Assembly (NCBI GenBank): GCA_934045075.1
Contig: OW203747.1
Span: 13,669,894 to 13,733,893 of the forward strand
Origin: Yponomeuta sedellus
Lineage: Eukaryota > Arthropoda > Insecta > Lepidoptera > Yponomeutidae
Length of the DNA: 64,000 nucleotides
Direction: 5' to 3'
In this document: positions 10,028 to 20,410 of the stretch, one piece after another
Numbering within the stretch: the stretch's first letter is position 1
Layout: every line of letters begins with the position of its first letter
Position numbers and translations under genes: made by a program
The notes under the pieces: generated by a model
Databases searched by the model: none
What the model saw: only the letters and a program-made list of their open reading frames with translations
Told to the model about the DNA's origin: nothing

Positions 10028-10275
10028 GCCCCCAGCCCAACCCCTACGACGTCGGCCACAAGCGGAACCTGTCCACAGGATCGAACAACCTCCTCTTTCA
10101 GAACATAGACGTTCTGGAGACGGCCTCTCAGCGCTCGGAGGCCGGATCCGTCCACTCTGCAGACGGAAGGGTGGCCTTGTCCATCGCCAGTCCATCCCTG
10201 GATACTGGGGTCAACCAGACTAGGAACACCGAGGGAGCCATACTGAAACACGTTTTGAAGGATAGTAAGTTCTAA
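10028..10275 (+). CDS. TRIP11: GMAP-210/TRIP11-like golgin, last exon (C-terminal tail)
   Basis: The exon reads GPQPNPYDVGHKRNLSTGS through LFQNIDVLETASQRSEAGS to GAILKHVLKDSKF and stop TAA at 10273-10275. Vertebrate GMAP-210 ends in a similar VVLKDLLKQ, so the HVLKD tail near the stop marks the C-terminus. The acceptor is TTTCTCGTTCCAG and the phase fits exon D. A strong donor-like word, GTAAGT, lies at 10265-10270 inside the last codons. Splicing there would replace only the final few residues, so an alternative last exon is possible. No close AATAAA was seen after the stop. Confidence 0.85.
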
Positions 10276-11260
10276 AGTCTGCTTCAATCCCGATGCAAAG
10301 AAAAACAAGCAGTGTTTCCATTATAAAATATATCGTTAAAGGTGGTAAATATTTTTATTGTGAAAAAGGATACTCTTGTGCCAAAACCATCATAGCACAT
10401 ACAAGTTTTACTTGGAAGTAAAATGGGATTATCTTTTTCGATTTTTCACGTATTTGCCACACTGGTGTGTTGCCAACCTTAGGTTTGATTGACTCATGCA
10501 TCGAAATGCTTTCAAACATTCTGTTTCTTTGCAATGTTCTTTTTCGTGTCCTCTCATGATTTTGACAATTTTGCATTGAAATATGAATTATCTAGAAACT
10601 TCGATAAATGTCACTAGTTCGGTTTCTCGGTGACTGATGGCTTTGAATACCGGAGTTTAGTTAGAGGAGGAATACTAGAGAGTGAATGCAGAATTCGAAC
10701 ATGTGCTGAATAATAGTAACTTCTAGAAAAAACAAGTTATCTAGAGACTTCGAGAAATTTACATAGATCCAGGTGTCCGGAATTAGCCTCCGACTTTGGA
10801 AACCAGAGTTAAGAGAAGGAACTCAGAGTATTCTATACTTAAATGTATTATAAAGATAGTAACGAGGGTTCGATTCTAAAACGTATTGCGCGAATGATAG
10901 TAAGTTCTTTAAAAAAGAATGATCTAGAAACCTCGAAAATTGTAGATAAATTAGTTGAACGGTTTTCCAGCTTGGGTTAAGGGAAATAATACTGAGAAAG
11001 CGATACTAGAACTGTTCTGAATTATAGTACCTATTTCTTCTCCACGTTCAGTCTCCTATCGGAGGTTGGCAACCAATTCGGCTATCTCGTTTTTCGAGGT
11101 TGCCAGTGCAAACAAGAAACTGGTACTGTTAGTAAGTTCTAGGAAAAACGATATTTTTTAGAAAAATCGTAGATCAGTTTGAGGAATCCTCCAGGAATCA
11201 ATCCAGAGTTAGCTCAGGCTTTCGAAACTTTACAAAAAAGTTATGTTAGGTGTGAAAATA
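10276..11260. repeat. Decayed tandem repeats resembling the end of the golgin gene
   Basis: A diverged unit recurs around 10588, 10737, 10921 and 11130. It has (T/G)ATCTAGA(A/G)AC(T/C)TCGA near one end and a segment like GATAGTAAGTTCT near the other. The latter also forms the last codons of the golgin ORF at 10261-10273. Spacing between the TCTAGA-x-AC blocks is about 150-185 bases. The 3' untranslated region of the gene probably lies in this stretch. Confidence 0.5.
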
Positions 11261-11499
11261 ATTTTTCGATATTCGTGTACCTATATGTTAAAAGCACGGT
11301 AGATTGGAAACGGTTCTAAAAAGGCGAATTGTTATCGAAAGACAACTGTAGCTTGAATTAAATTATATTTTTTACTATTACTATGAATCATATTTTTATG
11401 GACTTCGAGAGAAAATTAATTGTTATAAATGATTTTGTTAATACAATAGCTAGATTTATACATTCCTGTAGCCGCATAATATTAGTATTTTTTATGTAG

Positions 11500-11695
11500 C
11501 CTATATAACGTCCCACTTCAGGGCACAGGCCTTCTCTCAGAGAGAGAGAGAGAGAGAGAGAGAGTAAGGGCTTAATCTACACGCGTGCCCACCGCAAATT
11601 GGCGATTTCAAACGCTGAGGTCGTTAAACACCTCAGACACTCAGGTTTCCTCACGATGTTTTCCTTCACAGTTAATATTAGTAAATGGAACCTAT
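11500..11695. repeat. Dispersed repeat with (AG)n tract
   Basis: Matches, inverted, the segment at 35990-36145: GGGCACAGGCC, an (AG)n run, CGCGTGCCCACCGC, AAACACCTCAGACACTCAGG and CACGATGTTTTCCTTCAC. Parts recur at 31740, 39620, 55425 and 57700. The stretch 11700-12785 to its right is AT-rich and shows nothing recognisable. Confidence 0.65.
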
Positions 11696-12788
11696 TTGCA
11701 GACGCACTAAAATAAAACATCCGCACAGATTTTTGCTAAAATTTAATCTGTATTATACAATTATAAGCATTTATAGCAATCGTCATAATCATTTTAAAAA
11801 TATGTTTACTAATCATAAAATAGTACTAATAATTTTAATATTTTAAATTACTCTTATTCTGTAGATAAATCTGACAGTAGAAACATATGCTTTATTTCCA
11901 TGGCAAATAAGCCATCTTTGGCAGCTCGCTAAGTCTTAGCGATTTTAGCAGCTAAGATTTTAAAAAAATCTGTTTTTAAGGGTTTAATACCCGATGGGTG
12001 CCACAGAATTTAACTAATCTGTCAGTCTGTTTATAAAGGGATTTTTTTATTTTAGCAGAACGTGCAATGGCGGATTGCCCGCAATTTAAAAATAAATAGG
12101 GAGCGTTTTTTTTTTCTGGCGCCAAACACGCCATGCGTAAGACCCTCCCGCGAAGGGTCTCGAAGTGACTGAGAAAAACACATTTTTTTTCCATATACGT
12201 ATTATCATTTTTATGTTCATACAGAAACCCTCGGTGCGTGAGTTCGACTTGCGCTTGGCAGGTTTTGTTCTACCTATTTTTCGGTGTCAAAATTATCTAA
12301 AGAATAATGTAAATTACTTTTAATTCCTTATCAATTACTTGTATAGTTAAGGATGTATCAGTAATGTATTGTTTTTGTGCCTTAAATTACTAAGCAGTGG
12401 TTGTCAACATTTGTATTGAGTTCTTTTACAAACATTTTAATAGGACATACACCTAACTTTAAATAGGTGTAAATATTTAGTATTTGTTCTGTAGACTTGC
12501 TGTTTAGATAAAACTCAGTCGCACCCAGATAAAAATGTTAAGAACCACTGGATATATTATTATCAATTTTAAAATAATTAAGTTTGTATAAAATGTAAAT
12601 TGCTACGTATTAAATGTAAATTTTATTATGCCTTGTCTATTAGCTCAGTTGGTTTTGTTTAATGTGATCGTAATGGAATTAATAAGGCTGCTGTTACATC
12701 GGGCATGCTGCGTCGTTAGCACAATGCTACATTTTCTGTGAGGGTAATAAAATTTGTACAAAACCTTCGTAAGCACAACAAATTGTAT

Positions 12789-12929
12789 ACTTTTAGTCCG
12801 GATCTACTTACGGGTGTTGTTATATCGGACGAAACCGACCAAGTTTCGCTCCGATTCCTCCGATTTCCGATTCGAAACCTGGTCGGACTCGTCCTATATA
12901 ACACCCGTAAGTAGATCCGGACTAAAAGT
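12789..12929. mobile_element. TIR MITE (AGTCCGGATCTACTTACGGG)
   Basis: Arms of about 35 bases beginning ACTTTTAGTCCGGATCTACT are exact inverted repeats around a core with GAAACCTGGTCGGACTC. That core word recurs in the TIR element at 63478-63626, so the two look related. There is no coding capacity. Confidence 0.8.
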
Positions 12930-13620
12930 CTACAAAATTTGTATACTTTTGATAAATGTGTTCTGAGGATTTGATACTTAGATAATAAAATTTTGTGCAT
13001 TCTAGACATATTTTTCTCATCTTAAGCCTAAATTCTCGATTGAGAAGATCTGATTCCATAAGTTGTAACTATGGAAATAACTTTTCTTTATTGAAAACAA
13101 CTTACAGCAAGACAAAAATCTATTTAAAATGTCCGTTATTTAATTATCTATGAGACCGGCAGACCATATTCATCCATAGTGAACTAATTTCATTACAATC
13201 ACTTAAAATGTTAGATTGTGCGAACGTGACAGCATGCTCCATGTAACAGCAGGGCCCCCTTAAGGGCTACCCGGGGCTTACTAGTTTCATCAATAGAGAA
13301 AAAAATCTACAAAAAATAATCTTAAATATCAATAATAACGATACCTAGCTATTTTTAGAAATTACAGTCTGGAATCTAGAAGCTAGATTTTCATTCATAA
13401 AATGTGAATCCCACTTAAACACTCTTAAGCACTCGTAAAAGCCGGCATAAAGCAGTACAGTACTTTTAGTAAACTTGAGACGGTCACCACTTAAGTTTTG
13501 TCCGGATTAATAATGTCTGAAATTGATCTGTACATTGAGTACATTAAAACGAATTGGCAAAATACAGGACCACCTAGTTTGGCAATTAGCTCAATTAATA
13601 ACTGTACCATAAGCCTTTAA
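12930..13620. other. AT-rich intergenic sequence
   Basis: No ORF, repeat family or RNA recognised. Confidence 0.5.
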
Positions 13621-13770
13621 GGCCCTCTTGCGTCAGCCTGGGTCGGATCACTCGAGTTAAATGAGCTATTTAACTCGAGTTGACCGGTTAAATCAATAAT
13701 TTTGTATGCGAAATGATCGATTAACCGGTTAGTCGAGTTAATGAGCTAACCCGGGCTGACGCAAGTGGGT
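13621..13770. mobile_element. 150-bp TTAA-flanked MITE
   Basis: Near-perfect termini (CTTGCGTCAGCC ... GGCTGACGCAAG) with further nested palindromes (ACTCGAGTTAA, GACCGGTTAA). TTAA stands on both outer sides (13617-13620 and 13771-13774), as for piggyBac-type insertion. The family assignment is inferred from the TTAA only. The stretch 13775-14335 to its right is AT-rich and unrecognised. Confidence 0.75.
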
Positions 13771-14339
13771 TTAAGTGATTTTGTAAAGCCCTCATGGCTT
13801 GTACCACCCCGCCGGTATGTTAATTTGTATGGGGAGAAGTAAACTTTTACTTTACTTAACTAAATCCTGATTTACAAAGTCTAATCTTCATGTTATTCCT
13901 GCTGTAACTCGGTAATTCTGGAAAAAAACTTAAGTCATAAGTTATTGACACTAGGTTTTAGGCTGTAGGTTCTAAAAATTGCTACTAAAACGATTAAGAA
14001 TAGTTATTGAGATTTAAGTTTATACTAGGTATTTACTTTTTCATATTTCGATTTTTTTCTTCATTGGCCGCGCTAGTTTGCCCTGGGTCGCCCGTTAACA
14101 AATGTCTTATATTTATTAATATGAATTATTGGAAAACGAACATTTTGACTAAAACTAGTGTATTTTTAAAAAAAATGTGAATAAATTTTCTTTTCAAAAA
14201 TAAAATAATTGTATTCTCCATCAAGTTCATTTTATTTTATAAGCTTTTCCTGCCCCCGAAGCTCCCTTTTCTTTACTTTGGCGAACACTATATCAATTCT
14301 GCAGCTGCAGCTTCTGCAGCAAACGCGCAATCAAAATGT

Positions 14340-14660
14340 TTGAAATGACATAATAATGAATAACATAACATTTACATACAGGCACATACATTGCTTCTGG
14401 CCCCACACTAGGATACCCTGTGTCGTGGGAACCAGAAACAACGACATCACAAACATGTAAACATCCAAGACCTGGACTTTTTTTTTTGTTTCCAGCCGGG
14501 ATTCGAACCCATAAAAATAAAAAGTACTAGGAACCGGCGTGCGTGCATGTAACGACTTATGAACGTTGATGAAGCGAAGGTGATCTGTCTGGATCGTGGC
14601 GAGTCCCTGGTCTCTGCCTACTCCTCTGGGATACAGGCGTGAGGTTATGTATGTATGTAC
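14340..14660 (-). repeat. SINE-like repeat pair (GGCCAGAAGCAATGTATGTG and CCTCACGCCTGTATCCC blocks)
   Basis: The first part (14340-14410) recurs at 22912-22962 inside another element. A tRNA B-box-like GGTTCGAATCCCGG lies inverted at 14491-14510. The block at 14520-14650 recurs at 36569-36705 and 56890-57012. It ends in short (ATGT)n. Confidence 0.6.
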
Positions 14661-14669
14661 ATAATAATG

Positions 14670-14870
14670 AAATGTGGTTCGATTACACATGACTCGATCA
14701 ATCGACCCAACAGGAAAAAAACCGATCACATGGCCCGATCGATCGGACAAGGAAATGTAAAAGTGCCAGTCACAGACACTCGGACTGCAAGAACTTAGAA
14801 GTTCGATCAATCGAACCATCAATATAAAAAATATTGGTCGTACGACCGATCGAACAAGCCGGTGGGGCCA
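14670..14870. other. Palindrome-rich GATCGATCG stretch
   Basis: Repeated TCGATCAATCGA and CGATCGATCGG words lie in both orientations over about 180 bases. There is no coding frame or family match. It may be a degenerate palindromic repeat. Confidence 0.35.
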
Positions 14871-15043
14871 CGTGGCCTAAGCCAAAAAATCCTTTACGTT
14901 AAAGTAACCCTTTTGGCACAAAGTGTACTTTACACATGTCGTCAGGCTATACTAGTCCACTGCTGGACAGCCCTCCCCCATAGCGCCTTAGTTCCCACAT
15001 ACCCACTTTACACATATTTACTTATATTTAACCACGATCACCA

Positions 15044-15347
15044 GAGTGCTTAGTGCGAGTTTGACAGATCCAATCGAATAACTTTACTACCGCGTTAATC
15101 GAGTAGTGAGTATGAGTAAGTTAGCCGTTCGAACTGGCAAAACGCTGTCACAGTACAACTCGCACTCGCGTTTATTCGTGTTTTGGCTGGTAAACGTGTT
15201 CACTTCTCAACGTAAACCATTACAACTCGCACTCAGCAATTTTTATTTCCATACTTGCCGCTAGGTGGCGCTTCCTCCATGCCATAGAAATATGAGTTTA
15301 CGTTAACGCTATCGAGTAGGTAGTTAAAAAACTCGCACTAAGCACTC
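15044..15347. mobile_element. Single-copy TIR MITE, founder type of the 51.7-kb array
   Basis: A 304-bp element with inverted termini GAGTGCTTAGTGCGAGTTT ... AAACTCGCACTAAGCACTC. The word ACTCGCACT also occurs twice inside. Its sequence matches the unit of the tandem array at 51706-54958 and the cluster at 40088-41421. It has no ORF of transposase type. Confidence 0.9.
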
Positions 15348-15356
15348 CGCTCCTCC

Positions 15357-15411
15357 CTATAACTTAACTACTTACTACCAAAGAGGTAGGTAATAAGTAG
15401 TTAAGTTATAG
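15357..15411. repeat. Long near-perfect hairpin
   Basis: Arms of about 24 bases (CTATAACTTAACTACTTA and complement) with a few-base loop around AAAGA. It sits ten bases outside the MITE end at 15347. Confidence 0.8.
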
Positions 15412-15843
15412 ATCACCATAGACAAACCACGATATCTCTTTCCCAACTATCAGAAAAAGAAGTCCCTTTGAAAGACAGGCAAGGGAAAGACTGACAGTGC
15501 GATAAAAAAAATCTGGTTCCCGTTGCAGCAAAAATTTAAATTTTTTATCGGAACTAAATTCGTTGTGAGGTTTTACGTTTTGGATAGTTCTGATAATCTA
15601 TCAGCAACTCCAGTGATTTCCCACTTACTTCTGACTCGCTTAGTGCATAGGTACTAAATCGCTGTCAAATGTTTCGGAACTCGAGGTAGTTTGTTAGTTC
15701 CGCCCAAACTCGGAATGAGACCAACGCGTGCCGAGGATGGATCGAGGAGAAATAAGAAAAAAAACCAGGTTTCTCAATTAGCGACGACAAAGGTGAGCAA
15801 GACACAATGCCCGTACAAACGTAGTTTAGTTTTTATTTACAAA

Positions 15844-16042
15844 CTAGCTGAGACGGCGAACTTCGTACTGCCTAAAAGCAGAATCTTAATTTTTTTTTTC
15901 TCCGTAAGAACTTATGTTTTATGGTAAGAACCATCCTCGTACGTCAAGGAATATTCTAAAAAAGGAATTAGCGAAATCGGTTCAGCTGCTCTCGAGATTT
16001 GCGCTTACCGACACATTCAGCGATTCATTTTTATATTATAGA
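15844..16042 (-). mobile_element. Non-autonomous Helitron, 199 bp
   Basis: On the minus strand it starts TCTATAATATAAAAATGAAT and ends GCCGTCTCAGCTAG with a subterminal hairpin. There is no coding content. Related copies are at 23934-24509 and 42950-43047. The stretch 16043-16675 to its right holds nothing recognisable except a TAGGTTAAGAAATATATGTG fragment shared with 35880. Confidence 0.8.
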
Positions 16043-16675
16043 CGATATACCGGATGGCAATGAAACTTTGTACAATAGATTTACTAACTAAGAGTAGGTA
16101 ACACAACTGAGAGTAACAGAGTAAAAAATTAATTAAAGCCTCAAAAGACTTCACGGAAACTATTGTCCGTCCGCCTGTACTCTTAGGTTAAGAAATATAT
16201 GTGTGTACAGTCGGTAAACTTTTAGGATAGGTATACCTCGGCTACTATTGGATATATATTCGTGTAATATCGGAACTCATATGATACTTCCCTTTATATA
16301 GGTTTTCAAGATAATGAAAAAAGCTTTATACAGAGCAGGAAGTAGTATAAGACTCGTGTGATTTCGGCGAAAACGAAGCCTATTCTAGAGCCCGAGGTAG
16401 GTATATTCTAAAAGCTAACAGACTATAATTTTCTTTTTTTTGTACCTACATTAAAGAGTTCCCTATCTTTACGCATGGCTAAAGATAATTTCTTGTTGAT
16501 AAGTTGATTTCCAATTCTAAGTACCTACAATCAAACCTTGATTCATATCCTCTATACGTATTGGCAAATTTTCGTTTCGATCCGGCTACTTTTGTGGGGG
16601 AATTGTTCCCGGAAGAGCTGCTACATTAGACGCCGGACGGGACGCATAGAAACTACGGCCATACATGATCATATC

Positions 16676-16840
16676 ATTCCTTTGTACTTACTTATGTCCC
16701 CACTGCTGGGGCACGGAACGGGTCTCTTCCTGCATGCCAGGAAGATTAGGCCATACTCCACCACGGGGCCAAGTCCAGGTTGGTGCAGGGTTGTAAGACA
16801 GTGGCGGAGCGTACTGTCAGAAGTTATCAAGCCTACCTTA
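16676..16840 (-). repeat. 5S-related SINE, 3' half
   Basis: Minus-sense 3' part of the family (CCCCACTGCTGGGGCACG, CCACCACGGGG, ACTGTCAGAAGTTATCAAGC). The 5S head is missing. Confidence 0.8.
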
Positions 16841-16965
16841 CCTTGCATATAAAACACAATTTATTTAATTCGGAGATAATTCAGAAACATGCCAGTTATT
16901 CTAAACATAGATGATAAAATGACGTACTAAGCATGCATCCAAAATTTCCTACAATTCCTTAAAAC

Positions 16966-16977
16966 ACTCCATAAAAC
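16966..16977 (+). repeat. Target-site duplication, left copy
   Basis: ACTCCATAAAAC, repeated exactly at 22128-22139, brackets the whole composite Penelope element. Confidence 0.9.
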
Positions 16978-17331
16978 ATAATTAAAACTGTTTTTATACG
17001 GATTTATGCTCGTTTATTACATTTTTACAATTTTCCAACGTTTCGGCACTTTTTCAGGTGCCGTGGTCCCGGATGACTGAGGTGACAGGTGTCTTTTAGA
17101 AATCATTAACGGTTAGTTTACTACCCTCGGCAAAAATTACAAAGTTAATATGAAGTTACGTTCCAAAATAGACAAACCAATTATTTTTTATATAAAGTCA
17201 ACAATATTGATTATTAGTAATTGAAGTTAAAATTAAATTTATAAACTAATTACTTTATATGAACTTAAAGATACCGATTATTAATTGAAATTAAATTGAT
17301 TTTTTATATTATTTATTCTACAGTCACACTT
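16978..17331 (-). repeat. Penelope pseudo-LTR, copy 1
   Basis: A 354-bp terminal segment with the conserved hairpin GGCAC ... GTGCC followed by GAAAC, close to its outer side. It corresponds base for base to 19684-20035, offset 2704. Confidence 0.88.
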
Positions 17332-19683
17332 CTAGCAAGGGGGTCTCATGCACTTAAGCACTGGTTCCCATGCTACCGGTATGTTCCAACCACGATCTCT
17401 ATTAAAATTTGGATGCCGGCGGATCTCTATTGCCTCACGTATCATTCTAGGGAAGAAACGGTCTTCTCGGGCTAGAACTTTAACTTTATCGAAATGTATA
17501 AAGTGGTTGGTACCGCTAAGTGTATGCTCGCTGACTGCAGATCTACCAGAGCGCTTATGTTTCACATCAGCGATATGTTCCTTCACCCGCTCAGCTATGG
17601 TACGCTTCGTTTGACCAATGTACGAGGAACCGCATTCACAGTCAAGCTTGTATACTCCTGCCTCTTGTAAGGGAATCCTGTGCTTGACACTTCGCATGAA
17701 TTGGTGTATCTTTCTTGGCGGCTGGTAGATGGTTCTGATTGAGGCGCGTTTCAAAATACTCCCAATTTTGTCAGTCACTCCTCTCACGAAAGGCAGGTAG
17801 GCTGGAACTCGCTCGACTGTGTCCGGTTTGACACGTCCTCCGCGACGGACACGCGGAACTTGCAGCTTGTTTGCACGAAGTACTCGTTTGACATGCTGGA
17901 GTTCCGCAGGTAGATGGTCCTTGTCGCAGATTCGGTGTGCCCTCTGTAACAGAGATTTTCCAACGGTAGACAACTGACACGGGTGATGGTGAGACTCACC
18001 GTTTAGGTACCTATCAGTGTGGGTCTTTTTCCTATAAACTGTATGTCCTAAGGTTCCATTTGGATTCCTGATGACTAAAACATCTAAGAAAGCTAAAGAA
18101 CAATCTGCTTCTAACTCCATTGTAAACTGAATCTTGTTGTTTATAGAGTTAAGGTGGTCTAAGAAAGCCGTTATTCCACTAGTAGGTAATATAGCAAAAG
18201 TGTCATCGACATATCGCTTATAGAACCTTGGTGGGACGGGAGCAGTTCGCAGGGCTCGCTCCTCGAAGTCTTCCATGAAAATATCGGCTACAACGGGAGA
18301 AACAGGGGAACCCATGGCTACCCCGTCTACCTGCATGTAAAACTCACCATTCCATACCAAGTAGCCAGTTGTTAGGCAGTGATCTAACAGCTCTGCATAT
18401 TCCACAGGCAAATCATGTTCATTGAGCCTTCTCTTAACAATCTCAATGCAATCCTGTATTGGAAGACAAGTAAACAAGGATTTAACATCGAAACTCACCA
18501 TTGTTTCTTCACTAGTCAAATGTAGGTCATCAATTTGACTAGTGAAGTGGTAGGAATCCTTGACGTGGGCTTCAGTGTTCCCCCTCAGCGGTGACAGGAC
18601 TTGCGTCAGGTGTTGGGCTAGTTTGTAGGTAGGAGCACCAATTTGGCTGACAATAGGACGCAGTGGAGCCCCCGTCTTGTGAATTTTCGGTAGTCCATAC
18701 AGTTTAGGAGGTTTTGCTGTCCCTGGTAGAAGGTTGGTAACATCCAGACTAAGCCATTCGGAGTGTTTTTCAATAAGTTCTTTGGTTTTCTTAAGAAAAC
18801 GGGTCGTAGGATCTCGTTTGACCTTTTGGTATGTGCTTTCGTCCGATAGTAATGATTGAATTTTGGCGTTGTAATCTGATGTATCCATAACCACGGTGGC
18901 ATTTCCCTTATCCGCTCGAAGTACCGTTAGTTCTGGGTTATCATGCAAGGTCTTAAGTGCAATGTATTCATCGCGTTGAAGGTTGGGTTTTGGAGGTTTA
19001 CATCGACGCAAAACGGATGAGATATCCTGGCGTATTCCTTCCAAATCCTCACTTAGCACATTGTTTTTCCACAGACACTCATCAATACTGCCAATAATCT
19101 TTTCGTAAGGGATAACCCGCGGTGCTACAGCAAAATTTAGACCTTTTTGAAGGACCCTTTCGGTTTGTTCGTCTAGGGCTTGTTTTGATAAATTGACAAC
19201 TGCTACGGGTGCGTTCCGAAAATTGGTTTGTACCGCTGCGTTCGATTTCGACTGAAGCCGTTCATATTTTTTGATTTGCTTCTCTTTGCACTTAGTAATT
19301 TGGTGTCCCTCTCTTTTATCCAAAATTTCAATGCAGTAAGCAAAATCGAAAGCTTGCAATTGTGTTTGAAGCCAATTAGACAGATCTCGAATTTGATCGC
19401 TGACGGTTGCCTGTTCATGACGTCGTTGCCGAATGAGTATGACTAACAGTTTTTGACTTGCCTTATTTAGAATCTTGGCGCTCCCCACGATGTCCTTTTT
19501 AGGTGATATTTTGACACACGTAGGTAAGAGATAGTGGTCTCGGCATCTCTTCAAGAAATGTAGGCTGGTAACAGTTCTTGCGCGCTTGGTCTTCAAAGAT
19601 TCTAAACGGCGAATTTTGTTGGCGATTTCCAGTCCGTACTGGTCTGTATAGTATTTTCTAAGGTTAACACGAGCTGTAGACAT
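17332..19683 (-). CDS. Penelope-like element RT / GIY-YIG endonuclease polyprotein (intact)
   Basis: An uninterrupted 783-aa ORF from ATG (MSTARVNLRKYY) to stop. The N-terminal about 230 residues are basic and helical. The RT lies at about 250-600 with FDVKSLFTCLPI, the MGSPVSP block near 457-463 and the catalytic YVDD at 491-494. The C-terminus holds the GIY-YIG nuclease: GVY near 676-678, a CECG cysteine pair, SSYIGQTKR near 686-694, and a downstream EH-x-A-x-VKH region. Known function: target cleavage and reverse transcription of the element RNA. Length and gene order fit active Penelope elements. Flanking pseudo-LTRs are intact, so it may still be competent. Confidence 0.95.
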   Translation of the reverse strand: MSTARVNLRKYYTDQYGLEIANKIRRLESLKTKRARTVTSLHFLKRCRDHYLLPTCVKISPKKDIVGSAKILNKASQKLLVILIRQRRHEQATVSDQIRDLSNWLQTQLQAFDFAYCIEILDKREGHQITKCKEKQIKKYERLQSKSNAAVQTNFRNAPVAVVNLSKQALDEQTERVLQKGLNFAVAPRVIPYEKIIGSIDECLWKNNVLSEDLEGIRQDISSVLRRCKPPKPNLQRDEYIALKTLHDNPELTVLRADKGNATVVMDTSDYNAKIQSLLSDESTYQKVKRDPTTRFLKKTKELIEKHSEWLSLDVTNLLPGTAKPPKLYGLPKIHKTGAPLRPIVSQIGAPTYKLAQHLTQVLSPLRGNTEAHVKDSYHFTSQIDDLHLTSEETMVSFDVKSLFTCLPIQDCIEIVKRRLNEHDLPVEYAELLDHCLTTGYLVWNGEFYMQVDGVAMGSPVSPVVADIFMEDFEERALRTAPVPPRFYKRYVDDTFAILPTSGITAFLDHLNSINNKIQFTMELEADCSLAFLDVLVIRNPNGTLGHTVYRKKTHTDRYLNGESHHHPCQLSTVGKSLLQRAHRICDKDHLPAELQHVKRVLRANKLQVPRVRRGGRVKPDTVERVPAYLPFVRGVTDKIGSILKRASIRTIYQPPRKIHQFMRSVKHRIPLQEAGVYKLDCECGSSYIGQTKRTIAERVKEHIADVKHKRSGRSAVSEHTLSGTNHFIHFDKVKVLAREDRFFPRMIREAIEIRRHPNFNRDRGWNIPVAWEPVLKCMRPPC

Positions 19684-20035
19684 AATTAAAACTGTTTTTA
19701 TACGGATTTATGCTCGTTTATTACATTTTTACAATTTTCCAACGTTTCGGCACTTTTTCAGGTGCCGTGGTCCCGGATGACTGAGGTGACAGGTGTCTTT
19801 TAGAAATCATTAACGGTTAGTTTACTACCCTCGGCAAAAATTACAAAGTTAATATGAAGTTACGTTCCAAAATAGACAAACCAATTATTTTTTATATAAA
19901 GTCAACAATATTGATTATTAGTAATTGAAGTTAAAATTAAATTTATAAACTAATTACTTTATATGAACTTAAAGATACCGATTATTAATTGAAATTAAAT
20001 TGATTTTTTATATTATTTATTCTACAGTCACACTT
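19684..20035 (-). repeat. Penelope pseudo-LTR, copy 2
   Basis: Directly repeats 16980-17331 and lies just upstream of the intact ORF. Transcription of that ORF would be expected to start in it. Confidence 0.88.
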
Positions 20036-20410
20036 CTAGCAAGGGGGTCTCATGCACTTAAGCACTGGTTCCCATGCTACCGGTATGTTCCAACCACGAT
20101 CTCTATTAAAATTTGGATGCCGGCGGATCTCTATTGCCTCACGTATCATTCTAGGGAAGAAACGGTCTTCTCGGGCTAGAACTTTAACTTTATCGAAATG
20201 TATAAAGTGGTTGGTACCGCTAAGTGTATGCTCGCTGACTGCAGATCTACCAGAGCGCTTATGTTTCACATCAGCGATATGTTCCTTCACCCGCTCAGCT
20301 ATGGTACGCTTCGTTTGACCAATGTACGAGGAACCGCATTCACAGTCAAGCTTGTATACTCCTGCCTCTTGTAAGGGAATCCTGTGCTTGACACTTCGCA
20401 TGAATTGGTG
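20036..20410 (-). pseudogene. Penelope ORF 3' fragment (direct copy)
   Basis: Codes for the last about 125 residues (from HQFMRSVKHRIP to the stop), including the whole GIY-YIG core. It lacks RT and a native start and is cut at the inverted junction. Confidence 0.9.
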
